From positions 12,162,562 to 12,226,561 of the forward strand of contig ML682007.1 in NCBI GenBank assembly GCA_007922195.1: a stretch of DNA of 64,000 nt, written 5' to 3'. The stretch comes from Podocnemis expansa (Eukaryota; Chordata; Testudines; Podocnemididae). Shown one piece after another: positions 1 to 12,291 of this stretch. The notes under the pieces are model-generated. The model had not been told where the DNA came from and did not search any database. It saw nothing but the letters and a program-made list of their open reading frames with translations. The position numbers and the translations under genes were made by a program. Within the stretch, counting starts at the first letter, position 1, and each line of letters begins with the position of its first letter.

Positions 1-1116
1 CAGTACTGCTTATAAATTATATTATCTCACTGGGAGGGACAGAAATAATCCTAAATGCAGAAACTTAAAATCATGACTTTATAATTTGCTAAAACCAAAA
101 CACATATGTAAAGAATTGTGTACTTGCTATTTTTATAGCAATGTTCAATACTAAAGCAACTACAACTGCAGCTCATCAGAATGAACAAAGAGAAAAGTGT
201 AGCTCTTTTGCAGCACAGAAGAATTTATTATGTAAAGCTGTAACTTTTTTCCTATGAAACCTAAAACTCTCAGGATGGTCTTAAGTACCACACTGAATCA
301 TACAAAATTATTAGCTGCAATGGGCAGTTTGTAGGACCATAACCCTATTTCTTATTGCACAATGCCAAATAAGGATTATCCTCTTAAATTAGGCAGTAGA
401 TTCTCATCTAAGGTAGCTGATTTCAGACAGTGTTTAGGCTTGTTATGCAAATTTTTAAGTCACATCTAGACTGCAAATAAATATGATAGCAAACTGGGGC
501 ACTTTCCAGCATTTTTGCAGTTTATAGTTGGTTCTCCTGCTTGTTTTTTTAGTAAGAGCAGTCACAAGCACTAACATTTTTCAGAGATTGACATTAGAGG
601 AAAGGAATTTTTCTCCTTATTTTCTTCTCCCCATCCAGTTTTTCTTGTGCCTCAGCATTTGTTTGTTTGTTTGTTTTAAATCTAGGTGACAAATACATGC
701 ATCTTGTCCTGTAACTGGTGCTAGCATGACCCTGTGCAACCAAGTGGTATTGCTGATCTTAACTTCGAACACTATATAGCTTCAAAAGGCTTCTACAGCA
801 TGCTTCTATTTCACCTGATCTCATGGCGAGAAAGAGTGTGATGCTTGTATCATTACTGGGAAATGAAAGGATAAAAAGCATATGCAAGTTTCTATGTGTG
901 GTCACTATCCAAAATCCAGTTCCAGCCAAATAACACTGCACCCTAAATCTATAAACTAACCTACAAGACTGGAAGGAGTAAAATATTTTTGGGGTTGGCC
1001 TAGATAAAATGATTGTCTCACACACAAGAAGCATTTAAGTTCCATAGGGAAACAGAGCCAGCATCAGTGTTATACCAGGGTATGCAGATGGCAATTAAAA
1101 AATAAATTATGGTGAC
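1..1116. other. No recognised feature
   Basis: AT-rich sequence without an open frame that looks coding and without a repeat I recognise, apart from a short TTTG run near 659-676. Frames here are short and interrupted. Confidence 0.6.
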
Positions 1117-1124
1117 GCCCAAAC

Positions 1125-1400
1125 CAGGGCTGAATCAAGGGTCTGGGGGAGGCAGACCTTGATTTGGTCCTGGCTGTGGTGGTGACGGGATCTAGGGCCT
1201 GTGACCTGGCAAGCCATTGAGGGGCCCATAGGCCAGAATCTGCAGTGCTCCTGCCCCACTCCTGCGCTGGCTGGTCGGGAGCAGGCCAGGGGCAGGGCAG
1301 AGAGGCAGATGACTAGCAGCGGTAGTTCGCCACTCAGCTGGGGCTGGATTTTGCAGCCCAGGGTTGCAGCCTCTAAAGGCCCTGCCTTAATCCAGCCCTG
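1125..1400. mobile_element. hAT-like non-autonomous DNA element
   Basis: A GC-rich island in AT-rich flanks, bounded by inverted termini: CAGGGCTGAATCAAGG at the left and CCTTAATCCAGCCCTG at the right (14 of 16 positions pair). The CAGGG...CCCTG ends are typical of hAT elements. The 8-bp flanks (1117-1124 and 1401-1408) agree at only 5 of 8 positions, so the copy is old or the duplication has decayed. No transposase frame is present. The hAT assignment rests on the termini and is inference. Confidence 0.55.
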
Positions 1401-1408
1401 TCCTCAAC

Positions 1409-2119
1409 ATTCTTAATTGACAGCCTGGACTTGATTATAAAGCAGACATCATCAAATGGGTTTGCATGAATTAATAGACCTTGAAAATATTTGGCTCTGA
1501 ATCAGTTCATTTTCCCATTGGTTGAACCTCAGTGGGAACTCAGAAGGCAATGTTTGGGTTTAATAGACTATGCATATGCACTGATTCACTGGGACTATAA
1601 CAGATTGTTCTACTGGATGCTACGATGTGCTTCTACCTACGTCATATTCTCCAATGAGCCCAGCTACTTTGACAAACTATTGATGAACAAAATCTGTGCA
1701 AGCTTCTGCTTGCATGTGAATGCAGGTGAACTCCAAAGCAGATGTGTTTGTTGTTTAAGCTGAATGTTCCACACAGCTCTAGGCCAACATGAACAAACAA
1801 AGAAGTTCAAAATGTAATCCAGGATACACAGAGGTATATGAGAGCTATGAAACATCAGTCACAGAGGACAAATGAAGTTCAGGCAGTGTAAGAACAGATA
1901 AGAAAAAGGAAAAAGTGAAGACTGTAAAGAAGCCTGAACAAGACATGAAGATAAATAATAAGCAATGTTTCAAATAAATAAGGAACAAGAAATTATGGAA
2001 GACAGTAGGGCATCTAAACAGATGGCAATGATAGGTGTAATGTATTGAGAGAAATGATATAAAAAACATTTTTCAGATTTCCCTGGTTGTTCCCTTTGAT
2101 GGTAATCTTATCTATCCTA
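1409..2119. other. No recognised feature
   Basis: A 90-codon open frame lies at 1491-1763 (+), but it has no recognisable domain, no splice-site context and average AT content. I do not call it a gene. Confidence 0.5.
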
Positions 2120-2665
2120 TTCCCAAGGTCCAAAACTTGGAGTTGCATTTGATTCTAAGTCTCTCTTGAGAATCATATTTATCAGACTCTAAAATTGCCA
2201 TAGTGACATTTCAGTACAATCTTTCCACACTGTGATTTAGTTGTCTTGCTAGAATGCTGAGAGGCTTTTATAAGCTTTTATCATTCCCTGTTTTGGATTA
2301 TTGTAACTTCTTGTCTGCTAATCTCTTAAACATTTGCTGGCATACAGATTACTCAACTGCCAGAATTGCTTTAGTGAGCTCAAGTCACCCCAGTGCTGAG
2401 AGAATTTCAAAAACAATACAATATTTAAAACTATTTTAAATGGCGTAACTGCTCACCAATTTTCATTTCCAGAGCACAATGCTTGAAAAAAGAAAGGGAT
2501 CCATTCTGTCCTGTGCCTTTTATTTGATTGATTTAACTCATTCTGCTCAGAGATTAGAATCTGAGCCCTGGCTAAATTTAAACCTCTTATGTTGCTCTGT
2601 TTATTTAGCCCAGCTTTTTGTTACCTGGTTTCTATCTTTTCTTTCTACCAGGCTATACACTCTAT
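2120..2665 (+). mobile_element. L2-type LINE remnant (reverse transcriptase C-terminal part)
   Basis: Translation of the plus strand gives fragments that match the conserved end of L2-clade reverse transcriptases. Around 2130-2165 a 'KNLGV-FDSSLS'-like stretch is decayed to QNLELHLILSLS. Around 2285-2320 the diagnostic LDYCN motif is present (FPVLDYCNFLSANLL). Further downstream the frame is broken by stops. It is a dead copy, 5'-truncated. Clade assignment rests on recalled L2 motifs; a masking run would confirm it. Confidence 0.6.
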
Positions 2666-3015
2666 AATAAGGCTTGAATGAAAGTCATTTACATTTGTAG
2701 GAACATAGGAATTGCTATTCCTCTTTAAACCAACCCCTCAGTGACCTTCAAAAGAAGATGTAAAGTCCCTGTAATGGACAGCTATGCAAAAAACATGCTT
2801 ACGGGAGTTTTTTTCTGCATTCCAGATAGTTAGCAACTGGTTCACATCAAAGTGCATGATTAACATTCAAAGAAAGCATCTTAAAGTATCTTGTGTATTT
2901 CTTGTTAAGTCTTAGAACCAAAGTGTTGGTGACCTTTTCTTATATAGGCAAATTTCTATTGATTCCATGCGTGAGGACAAAGTAAATATGAATAAGAACA
3001 CAGGATTTAGCTCTC
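2666..3015. other. No recognised feature
   Basis: AT-rich spacer between the L2 remnant and the next MITE; nothing recognised. Confidence 0.5.
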
Positions 3016-3018
3016 TAA

Positions 3019-3304
3019 GCCCTAGTCTACACTTACGGCAAATTCGGCAGCGCACGACTACCAGTTACGCAAGGAACACAAAACTCTTTGCATAAATAGC
3101 GGCAACTTTTAAAGCTGCCACCACACATTAGGGAAAAGCCAATTGCAAGACTCTTGTGATCGTTCTTTCCCTACACCCCCTGACCCCCAGGACTTCTGGA
3201 GCCAACTTCCAGGAGTGGCACAGCAGGTTCATACTCGCCGTGATCCTCTCTCAGAAGGGCAAACTGATAGTGGTGAAATTGCCACTGTCAGTGTAGACAT
3301 ACCC
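3019..3304. mobile_element. MITE with GTCTACACT termini and 3-bp TAA duplication
   Basis: Inverted termini read TAGTCTACACT on the left and AGTGTAGACATACCC on the right. The element is flanked on both sides by TAA (3016-3018 and 3305-3307), a 3-bp TSD of the kind PIF/Harbinger elements make. The interior is non-coding and carries several CpG. It shares the GTCTACACT terminus with the TTCGAA and GTCGAC MITEs elsewhere in the window, but not their internal palindromes. Superfamily assignment is inference. Confidence 0.6.
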
Positions 3305-3308
3305 TAAG

Positions 3309-3994
3309 TTAAACCCCTAGTCAAATTTAATTGATTTAATTGTTAAATTCCTTACTTTGTATTTTCACATGCCCCTCTCTGGGTTTTTATGGCTTCTTTA
3401 AGAAGAACAGCAAATAAGGGTTATATAGTGGAAGCAGTAATCTTAATTGAGGAGGATATAATACAAGGGTTCCTCCCACCTCCCCTGAATGGAAAATCCA
3501 CCTCAGTCTACAAAATAGACAGACTACGCAGCTTGTCTAGTGACCACTCTTAACTATCCTAGGTGGAATCAATTTCAGGGTTTTCTAGCAATATGTTCAT
3601 TAGTTGGAGCACTAAAGTTGCCACCTCTTTCCTGGGACAGAAAACATCATTTCCCAGTTCCTAGCTGCTGTGTGGGCTCTCACAATATAGTGCATATCAT
3701 TGCTGACCACAAATACAGGCAATGGTCACAGAAGACCCTTTGGAAACGTCAGAGCAATCAAAAGCAGGTGCAGCTCCACTGAAATCTTCAGATTTAACAC
3801 AGAGTTCAACTGGTCCATTATAATGTCAATAACATCACATTCACAACAGTGGTAAATTTGATCCTTTATATCTAATGCAAAAGAGTTCTGTGCATTGGTG
3901 AAAACACTGGCTATCCAAATGCCTATCAAATACAGAGATTTCAAATCTATGAGTAAAACAATTCCCTTTATATCTTTGACAGCACAATAATTTC
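3309..3994. other. No recognised feature
   Basis: Unique-looking AT-rich sequence. Short frames on both strands show no recognisable motif. Confidence 0.5.
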
Positions 3995-4735
3995 TGTGAA
4001 AACATCCAGTGCGAACCAGCAGTCAAAAAAGCAAACAGGATGTTGGAAAGCATAAGAAAATGGATAGATAATAAGACAGAAATTATCATATTGCCTCTTT
4101 ATAAATCCATCATACTCCCACATTTTGAATATTTCCTGCAGGTTTGATTGCCCTGTCTGAAAAAAGATATATTGGAATTGGAAAAGCTACAGAAAAAGGC
4201 AACTAAAAGGATTGGGGGCTGGAAAAGTTTCCATATAAGCAACAATTAATAAGACTGGGATTTTGCAGCTTGGAAAAGAGACAACTAAAAGTGATATGAT
4301 AGAGGTTTATAAAAACATGCCTAGTATGGAGAAAGTAAATAAGGAAACATTATTTATTCCTTCTCATAATTCAAAAACTAAGGGTTAGCACTTTAAATTA
4401 ATAGGCAGCAGATTTAAAATGAACAAAAGGAAGTATTTCTTCACACAACACACAGTCAGCCTGTGGAACTCATTGCCAGAAGATTTTATGAAGGCCAAAA
4501 CTGTAACATGGTTCAAAAAAGAACTAGATTAAGTTCATGGAGGATAGGCCCATCAATGGCTTTTAGCCAGGATAGGCAGGGATTGATGTTTGCCAGAGAC
4601 CAGGAATGGCCAAGGGGATGTCCTACCTGTCCTATTAATTCTCCTCAAAGTTCCTGGCATTGGCCACTGTCAAAAGACAAGATAATGGACTAGATGGACC
4701 ATTGGTCTGACCCAGGACGCCGCTCCTATGATTTC
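3995..4735 (+). mobile_element. CR1 LINE, 3' part (5'-truncated)
   Basis: The sequence follows the C-terminal end of the CR1 reverse-transcriptase frame and the 3' UTR. It contains the 'caaacaggatgttgg' stretch, 'aaaaaagatatattgg', 'gcaactaaaaggatt', 'cttcacacaacacacagtca' and 'cctgtggaactcattgcc', and ends with 'gactagatggaccattggtc' before 'ctgacccag'. This end is typical of sauropsid CR1 copies. Stops and frameshifts make it non-functional. The orientation is forward, with the truncated end near 3995. Confidence 0.85.
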
Positions 4736-5439
4736 TACATGGATTGCAGACTGTGACAGCTCACAGTCTGCTGCATGAAAGGCACATGTGCATTTACTCC
4801 TGCACTATCCGCCTAGGGTTGCTTCACTCACCTCTTTCACATCTCCTTGTGGTTCATTTGGGGATTAGCTCACCATGGGTTTGACACCAGCCCTCCCAGT
4901 TTCTTAGCCTCTTGTCCCATTCTCTCACTCTAAGGCCTCTCTCATATCCCACTAACTGCAGCACCTCCTTTTCACGGCTTGGTCTCCCAGTCAGCTCACT
5001 ACAGTTTCAGAGCATCAAAGTAGCTCAAAGCAAATCACTTCAGGGACTCTTCCAAGTCCATTTCCTTGTCTGTGCCCCTGCCTCTGTAGCTGTTAGTAGA
5101 ACCCAGCCCCATCTTTTATGCTGGGGTTCAGCCTAAGGACCTTACTATAAGTTGCTAAAGTCCAGTCCATGCAAGGATAAGGTCCATGTAGCTTTACCTT
5201 GGCTTTTGTTTTCCTTACGGTTCTTCTTGCTCCTTTTTCCTAGCCCAGAGAGTGACTGCTACCAATTCTTTCTCCAGCGGCTCCCCTCTGTTCTCCTCTC
5301 CCTGGCTTCATACAAGCCCAGCTTCTTCCTACCCAGGTGGGCTTCAGGTTCAGTCCTGCCTCCAGCCTTCAACTCACACAGGGTCTCTCCTGTCAAACAG
5401 CCCCTTCTGATCTATTTTAACCCCTTCCCAGCCACCACT
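4736..5439. other. Pyrimidine-rich spacer, no recognised feature
   Basis: The stretch 4900-5430 is rich in C and T on the plus strand, which leaves a 126-codon open frame at 5152-5532 with low-complexity composition. It may be an older part of the L2 copy that follows. I see no gene. Confidence 0.4.
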
Positions 5440-5830
5440 CCCTACATGTGGGAAAAGCTCACAGTCAAGATCGGTAAAGCATACACTGCCCTTTCCTTCT
5501 TCAAGTTTCTCCTCAGAACTTCTCTGGTCTAACACAGACAAAAAGTTGCAGCCTGATGACGACTAAGCTTGAGGCAAGTTATCACAGGCACTCACTGGCT
5601 AAGCATGATTCCTTTTTGGTTTGGGTGGTGGGCTTATTTTGTCACCATCCTGCCTCCTCTAACCAGATTTTTTTTTAAACGTCATCCTCCATATCTTGAT
5701 TTTTAGATTCTAAGCTCTTTGGGCAAGAACTGTCATTTTCCACATGTTGGTACCGTGCCTGGTAAAATAGGGCCCACTCTGATTAGCTTCTAGGCCCAAA
5801 GGCAATTTAAACATTTAATAATTAATAATA
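5440..5830 (+). mobile_element. L2-like LINE 3' end
   Basis: It contains the characteristic sequence 'cttcaagtttctcctcagaa' followed, about 200 bp later, by 'agattctaagctctttgggc' and 'aagaactgtc', then 'accgtgcctggtaaaatagg'. This order is the usual 3' end of L2-type elements in amniotes. Highly diverged and non-coding. Confidence 0.55.
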
Positions 5831-6562
5831 ATTGCACAACCTTTGACCAGATCCCTCCCTCTCATTCACAGCTGTGCACAGCCACCTGCACTGAAGAGCA
5901 GTGAAAGAAAGCTAAAATAGGATACATTATGACAAGATAAACTATAACCCATACTCTTTAAAACTGCTTCATAGTATAAATCATCCTCTGAAGGTGATAA
6001 ATATTGGTACTCAAAAAAAATTAAATAAATAAAGACCAACCCCTTTCCCAATGTCTCTCTTCCTCCCTGCTTTTACTCAATGTTGAACTGTTCAATGTAA
6101 AAATGTAGCCCGGTGGCAGCTCAACTAAAGCAAGTGCCTCAAGAGGCACTGTGTTCTTTAAGGTGGAAGGTGTTTGTGTATCCCTCTGAAAAGAAAAATT
6201 TCTTTACGCATACACCCTGCATTCTGCTTTGCTCAGCAAGATGTCCCCACCAAGTTTTCTTGAATAGGTTTGCATGGCAAAAAATGACCTGGTTTCCACA
6301 CAGAGAATTGGTCACTGTGTGTAAGTGCCATATACAGAGACATTACAGTGCTTATTTCAAGTATATGGAGATAGTTGTCGTTTTGTTACATGGATTTTCC
6401 TGCTAATGCCTTTGCTCAGTGGCTGAACATCACTCTACAAAGAAGACAGTGAAGTTACCTCATTTTGCTTAGCACGACTGGAGTCCTCTATTCCATTTGG
6501 GGCAAGACACTTTTCACAAACACAAGGAACCTCCACCGTAAAACAGATCTCAAATATTTTGC
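5831..6562. other. No recognised feature
   Basis: Unique-looking sequence. The open frame at 6113-6406 (+) has no domain that I can name. Confidence 0.5.
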
Positions 6563-6725
6563 ATTTCTATGGCACCTTCATCCAAAGAGCTGAAACTGCA
6601 TTGCGAACTAGGAATGTGTCCTGGATAAACTACAGTTGGACAGAGAAGCAGTTAAATTTCCAGGAGGTTACAGAGTGAAGCAACAGAAGAACAGAACCCA
6701 AGAAACCTGAGTTAGACCTGGATTT
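6563..6725 (-). mobile_element. CORE/MIR-type SINE, antisense, degraded
   Basis: On the plus strand it follows the antisense order of this SINE class: a 'gcaccttcatccaaagagct' tail-side segment, then 'gacagagaagcagttaaatt' and 'acagaacccaagaaacctga'. The pol III head is not recognisable. The call rests on the order of short matches, so confidence is moderate. Confidence 0.45.
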
Positions 6726-7778
6726 TACAGGCACGCAGGGGTTGCTGTGACAGAATGTGCTCATGTGTCCCCACCCTGCACTCTAGTATAATAATCTTTA
6801 TACAATGTATGCTTCCTATGATATCAATTTAAAACACATAATTCGCCATCATTAGCTTCCTGATAAAATGTCTGTCAACATTGCATGTAAAGGTTAAAAT
6901 TACCTGTGTGATTTTATTAACATATTCTGAGGTCAGCAAGCTGGTCTGTTTCAAACAAAGCACATGTGCTCTGCTTAGTTTCTGTTAATTGAGAGGGACA
7001 AGCCTTTTTAAAATCAAACCACATCCTGGGATGCTCACTGCTGAACTGGGGACTTGACTAGCAAAACAATCCTTTCTACTTTTTACTAAAAATATAACTG
7101 GTGAAAACAAAGATAGGAAGTTTATCCTGTCCAGAATCTGGAGATGATTTATTGCTTTACATTGAAATGATGAAGCATTCCTGGTTTTTTGCCTATAAAG
7201 GCAGATGAACCTTGCCTGGGTCAAGTAATATTTACTCTGAGATATAGAGTTCATTCAAACCCTAAGATGAAAGAAAAATTAAGCAAAGTAAGAAGACAGT
7301 CATTAAGAAGCTAGATAAGATTGTTTTGAGGGTTCTGTGAAATTAAAAACCACCATTGTTTGTACATGCAAGCAAAACTGTCTCTCTAGACACCCCACTG
7401 AAATGGGTTGATCTGGAGAAAGAGGAACCTTCATGCAAGCCATCCCAGGACACAATCCTTCTCAAATTTCTGTTCTTCTAGATTCTCAATCCAGGGCCAT
7501 CAACACTGAAGTCATTTCTCAGACAACACCTGCTTCATGATTATGCAGGTATTCACTACACGGGTTTCTGAAATGCTTGGGTGCAGATTGTGTCTGTCTT
7601 CCACACAAACCGAGAATTTTGATGGAGACACCATTGCACTTCAGTTTGCAGAGAGCAAAAGAGCAAGGATTCGCTCATTTGCTGTTGGTAAAAGTGGGGC
7701 TGTATTCTCTCACTGCTCATTTAATGACATAAAGGAAATAAAACTAAAGATAAAATTAATCATTCCAGTGCAAATGTC
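6726..7778. other. No recognised feature
   Basis: AT-rich sequence. The 104-codon open frame at 7537-7851 (+) runs into the MITE that follows and is therefore not a credible gene. Confidence 0.5.
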
Positions 7779-7781
7779 TAT

Positions 7782-8057
7782 GGCTATGTCTATATCTGAC
7801 TGCAGTTTGGTGTTTGTTCAAACTAACTGCATTTTTTTTAGTTCGACCTAAAAGTCAGTTCAAACTAAAAAAACACAGTTAGTTTGAACTAACCACTTAG
7901 TTTGAACTTATTTAGTTTGAACTAGCATGACTACATTGTGCTAGTTCAAACTAACCACTCAAACTAACTAGTTCAAATTAGGCAAAGCATATCATAGGCA
8001 GGGAGCAACTTAGTCCAGATTAAGCCTCCAGACTCATTTGCTAGTTTAGACATAGCC
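7782..8057. mobile_element. TTCGAA-array MITE, copy 1
   Basis: Termini are GGCTATGTCTA at the left and TAGACATAGCC at the right, flanked by TAT on both sides (7779-7781 and 8058-8060). The interior is a series of short palindromes of the form TTAGTTCGAACTAA in both decayed versions (TTAGTTTGAACTAA and TTAGTTCAAACTAA), so the whole element folds into a complex hairpin. It has no coding capacity. Copies 2 and 3 are at 11967-12288 and about 52391-52904. Confidence 0.75.
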
Positions 8058-8060
8058 TAT

Positions 8061-8772
8061 AAATCCACCTTAATTCACATACAAAAATACTACCATTACC
8101 AACTGAAATTCCACACATGAAACCAGTGCTGAACATTCAGCAGAGATCTTTACTGCAAAACAGTGTGTTTTTTTTCATATTTCTCCCCAAGCCCCATTAA
8201 ACTGTCAGTGCACATTGTTTCCATTATCATCATTCTGATGACTTAGTTATCTTCATGTAAACTGAAACTCTTCCCTTGCTAATCAGTCTGTTCTTCCTGT
8301 CAGATTCATTCAGTAATGCCACATTCTAGTACATTTCATATCACAAACTCTGAGTTGTGACACTACTGAAAGAATCAGGCAACAGAAGAAGGAGGCGATT
8401 ATGGAGGAGACATTTCTAATTGGTAATCACCGACACAAATGGATGCTTATGGAGGGAATTCAGGAAATGTTACCACATCAGTGGTGGTGGGAAATAACAT
8501 AGATGGAATGCGTAAATTACTAAGAACCATGAAAATAGAATCTGCAGAGCTCAGGCTAGTTAAAAAAGCTAGTTAGGAAAATATTCTTTTATAGGAGAAG
8601 TCAGGCTTCTCACCTTATGCTCAGTCAGGTTATCAATTCACTGATTTATTGATTTATTTGTAAAATGGAAATGGTTCTTCTGCCTAGCCTGGGAATTAGT
8701 AAATCAATACATGAAATCTTTCTCTCTCTCACACACACACCATTTTAATCATAATAAATGACTTGTATAACA
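8061..8772. other. Unique sequence with short CT/CA repeat
   Basis: A simple repeat (CT then CA) occupies about 8718-8741, and 8640-8710 may hold a SINE tail fragment. Nothing else is recognised. Confidence 0.45.
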
Positions 8773-8780
8773 GATTAGCC

Positions 8781-8958
8781 CAGAGGTTCTCAATCACTGC
8801 ATCAAGACACATTGCTGTGTCACCACACAATGGTAAATGTGTCATGGAGAGCTGGGGAGATGGCTGGATTTTGCCTGGATGGGGTGGGCTAGTGTGTCCT
8901 GTTGGGCAGCAACATACTGCCAAGTCTGTCATGACCCACAAAAGGTTGAGAGCCACTG
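8781..8958. mobile_element. hAT-type short element
   Basis: Inverted termini CAGAGGTTCTCAA and TTGAGAGCCACTG delimit a 178-bp non-coding element. It is flanked by GATTAGCC (8773-8780) and GATTAACC (8959-8966), an 8-bp TSD with one mismatch, as expected for hAT transposition. Non-autonomous. Confidence 0.8.
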
Positions 8959-8966
8959 GATTAACC

Positions 8967-11608
8967 CATCACCTTGGGGTGCACTATCAACCTACTGTGT
9001 ACTGTTCACTTGTGTGTCCATAGCAAGCTCTGCTTCTCCCTTCTGCATGTCTCCTATTATTTCAGCTACCCTGCAGGATCTATTTTTCCCAGGGCTGGAG
9101 GAACCTGGGTTCCTCCAGCCCCAGAATCAGAGGAACACCCATATACACAAACAAAGATTAACAGACTGAACTTGAGCAGATCACATTGATCAGCAATCCC
9201 AAGCTGACCGCTTATATCTCACTGAATCCAGCAGGCTGGGTTGAGCATTACTTTCAAGCTGCCACTCTCATATGCCACAGGCACTGCACAGGAATAGAGC
9301 ACATTTCAGCAAGTTACAGAAACCAGCACATCCAGGCTAACCCCCTCATATGCCCCTTGCAACAGGAAACTAGGCAGAGCAGCTGCCACCTGCCTTCATC
9401 TGCCACGAGTTAAGCACATCCCTTTCCCATTTTCATTCTACGGTTGTTTCAATTGTAACCTTCTTGATGAGCAAACTCCATTGGATTTTTGGGCACTGCA
9501 GGGGTCTTTGGCTTAGGTAAGATGAGAGCTGCTGCAGAGTAAAGTAGGGAGTACAAAAGTAAATGAACTTCAAAGAGAGTCTGGCAACTGGGTTGATTAT
9601 AGAAGTTATTTTATTGTCAGATGTCTAAGACTTATAATATAGTAGTAATGGCCATACAAGGAGAGACAAACAAAGCCAAAAGTTACAATATTACAAGATT
9701 TCAATTGTGAAAATCTGGTTCAAACTTGATAGAATGCTACACCTGGAGCAAAAAGAAAGAGGGACAGAGTTTAGGTTGCTGCAGCTGAGAGTCTGGCATG
9801 CCGGAGACAGGCAAAGCCAGTAACATGATGAATCACAAACTGACATAGCTTTCGGACCCAAGCACAGGAACAGATTTTTGAACTTGGGTAGTTGTTTCTA
9901 CAGGAGAGAAATAACAGTTCAAGGACGAACACCAGATTTGTTCATGAGTAAATGATGACTCCAGTGAGCATACCAGAGTTGTTTTGTTTAGGCTGGGCAA
10001 TAGGAACTGATCATTTCTGGCTCTGGGGCAGTGCTTCTTCGAGGGAGCTCACAATGCAATTAGGCATATTCAGCATTTGGATGCTCATAGAGGGTTCATA
10101 ACTAGAATTGGCCTGATAACTACTGTGCTGGAGGGTTGCAGGCATGGGTTCGTTAACATGGGGAGCAAAGACTCCCCATCATGCAGTGCTTCCCTAGTGC
10201 CAGAGTTCCATGTGGTCCATGTCTGGGAATCTCCGTTTTTTCCATATGTTAATGGAGATGCCTCCTTGTCACATCTTTGATACAAATGAGGCTAGGGGCG
10301 TTGCCTTAATCCTGTCACCCTTTCCTGAAGAGGCTTAGCTGTGTCTCCCTCTGCCTTTTCATTGCTTTTTGTCTTTCTTTTGATCAGTTCTGATTCAAGC
10401 AAAGGCTGGGAAATGGGGTGTCCTTTGTGAGTCGGGCAGGCTGGATGCTGCACCCATGTCTCCCCAGAGTTGACTTGTGGAGATGAGAAAGGGAAAGCTA
10501 ACTCACTATTTGCTATGTCTGCCTGAGCTAGGGCAGAATTCCCCTGTGTGAATAAAAATAGCTGTGTAGCCTCAGTAGCACAGGTGGTGCCTAAACACAA
10601 TCCCAACTGCACTCTGTGGCCCACCTAGATAAGCCATCCCTCCACTGCCACGATCCATGGCATCGCTGCTATTTTTTCTCACCAGCTCATTGACCATTAA
10701 CATGAGCGTATGGGAGCAGAAGACTTGCACCCCTAGCTTGTACTGTAGATGTAGCCTAAAGTAGGACTGTAGACTATATTATCAGTTTAAGTAGTGCCAT
10801 GGCTACCATATAGGACTTCAGAGAGCTTGTGAAGGATCAGTTTACCTGCAACCTCCAATATGCCAGAGCCCAAACCCACCCCTTGTCTGAAAACCTCTTG
10901 AAAGGAGGTCACGGCATGGAGAGAGCTTTTGTTGCCTGCAGTGTCTACCTCACTTGTTGTTCTAATTGAGTTTTTTGTGCTGCAAATAAATTTCTTTCTG
11001 AAGAACAAGAAAAAGAGAGAACAAATCCTGGCTGCCTTCCAAGGAGCTATAGTCATTTCAACAGCATCCTGAGATTTAGACCCTAAAAATGAATTATAAA
11101 TGGACCGATTTTGTACTGTTTAATGAAAGACCTTGTATAAGACAGACCTGGGTATTCCAGGTCTCATGCTAGCTGGGACAGCTGCTTTAAAAGTAATATA
11201 TGTTTTATAACAGAGGAAAGAAATAGACTAGTTTTGGATGGTTTATCTACAAAATCAAGGTGCCGAAGGGCCAGATTTTCTTCTCATTTACACTGGGCGA
11301 CATGAGGAGTATCTCCACTGAAGTTACATAAATATAGTACCTATATAAACGAGTGGATAGTCAAGCTCCAATGATATATGCTGGCAAAGCATTTCCTTTG
11401 CATCTTGATGTCCTGTGCAATCTGTTAGAACCACTGTAACCACCATTTGGTGATTATCAATTACAAGACAACAAATATGGCATGGTCAAAACAAAGAGTC
11501 AGACTAGGCACTGGTTTGGGATTCTGTGAGTCTATTTCATGGGTGTAAACATAGAAGTGGGCCCTACCTAAAATCCCTGGATGTGGACATTGCAGTGTTT
11601 GCTGCTTG
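8967..11608. other. No recognised gene
   Basis: About 2.6 kb of mixed composition. Open frames of 60-110 codons on both strands overlap each other and show no domain. The part from about 9590 to 10640 could be an old retroelement, but I cannot name it. Confidence 0.4.
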
Positions 11609-11650
11609 GGCCACTATTAGCTCTGTGTGTGTGTGTGTGGCCGCTATTAG

Positions 11651-11728
<78 letters not shown>
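11609..11728. repeat. GT microsatellite with GC core and 30-bp duplication
   Basis: Two near-identical units, each 'GGCC(A/G)CTATTAGCTCT' followed by a GT run, start at about 11609 and 11639. The second run is a long uninterrupted GT tract (about 11652-11714), followed by alternating GC (11715-11723) and more GT. The 79-codon open frame across it is a product of the repeat. Confidence 0.9.
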
Positions 11729-11963
11729 TAAATTAGAGTATTGTATTATACATCCTGTGTGTTAGATCATTACCTGAATGACAGCTATTAGTGTTGGCAG
11801 GAAGCAAGCTATATGTTGCTTGTAGAAAATGATATCATTTAGATTGTATAAAAAGAGAAATGCACTACTACTTTTGGATAGGTGCTTCATTTTTGGCCTT
11901 TATCCTACCATGGAGTCCCATATTTGGATCTCAGAAGATTGCTCAGTCAGTCTTTGGCAACCC
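11729..11963. other. No recognised feature
   Basis: Short unique spacer between the microsatellite and the next MITE. Confidence 0.5.
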
Positions 11964-11966
11964 TCA

Positions 11967-12288
11967 GGCTATGCCTACGCTAGCAAATTAGTGCAGACTA
12001 AGCAAGCTTAGTCTAAACTAATTTGAACCCTGTCTACACTAGGCTTTGCTAAGCAAAGCTTAGTTCCACCTAGTTAGTTCGGCTGCTTAATCCAAACTGA
12101 CAGCTTAGTTCAAACTAATTTGCATTTTTATTTCAAACTAGCCCAAAGAAGACATGTTAGTTTGAACTAAATAAATACAAACTAGCAGTTAGTTCGAACT
12201 AAGCACTTTTTCTAGTTTGAACTAACTTTCAAACTACTTAGCTTGGACTAACCAAGTCTGAACTAAGATTTTAGGTGACGACATAGCC
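11967..12288. mobile_element. TTCGAA-array MITE, copy 2
   Basis: Termini GGCTATGCCTACGC and ACATAGCC, with a 3-bp duplication TCA on each side (11964-11966 and 12289-12291). The interior carries repeated TTAGTTCGAACTAA-type palindromes, one still with the central CpG (GTTAGTTCGAACTAAG near 12189) and most decayed to TTTGAA or TTCAAA. Same family as 7782-8057. Confidence 0.75.
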
Positions 12289-12291
12289 TCA

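Noticed and set aside
5152..5532. 126-codon open frame
   Set aside because: Pyrimidine-rich sequence running into an L2 3' end; no domain and no splice context.
7782..8057. Regularly repeated short motifs resembling a CRISPR array
   Set aside because: Unit spacing is irregular, the units are palindromes within one transposable element, and the genome is vertebrate.
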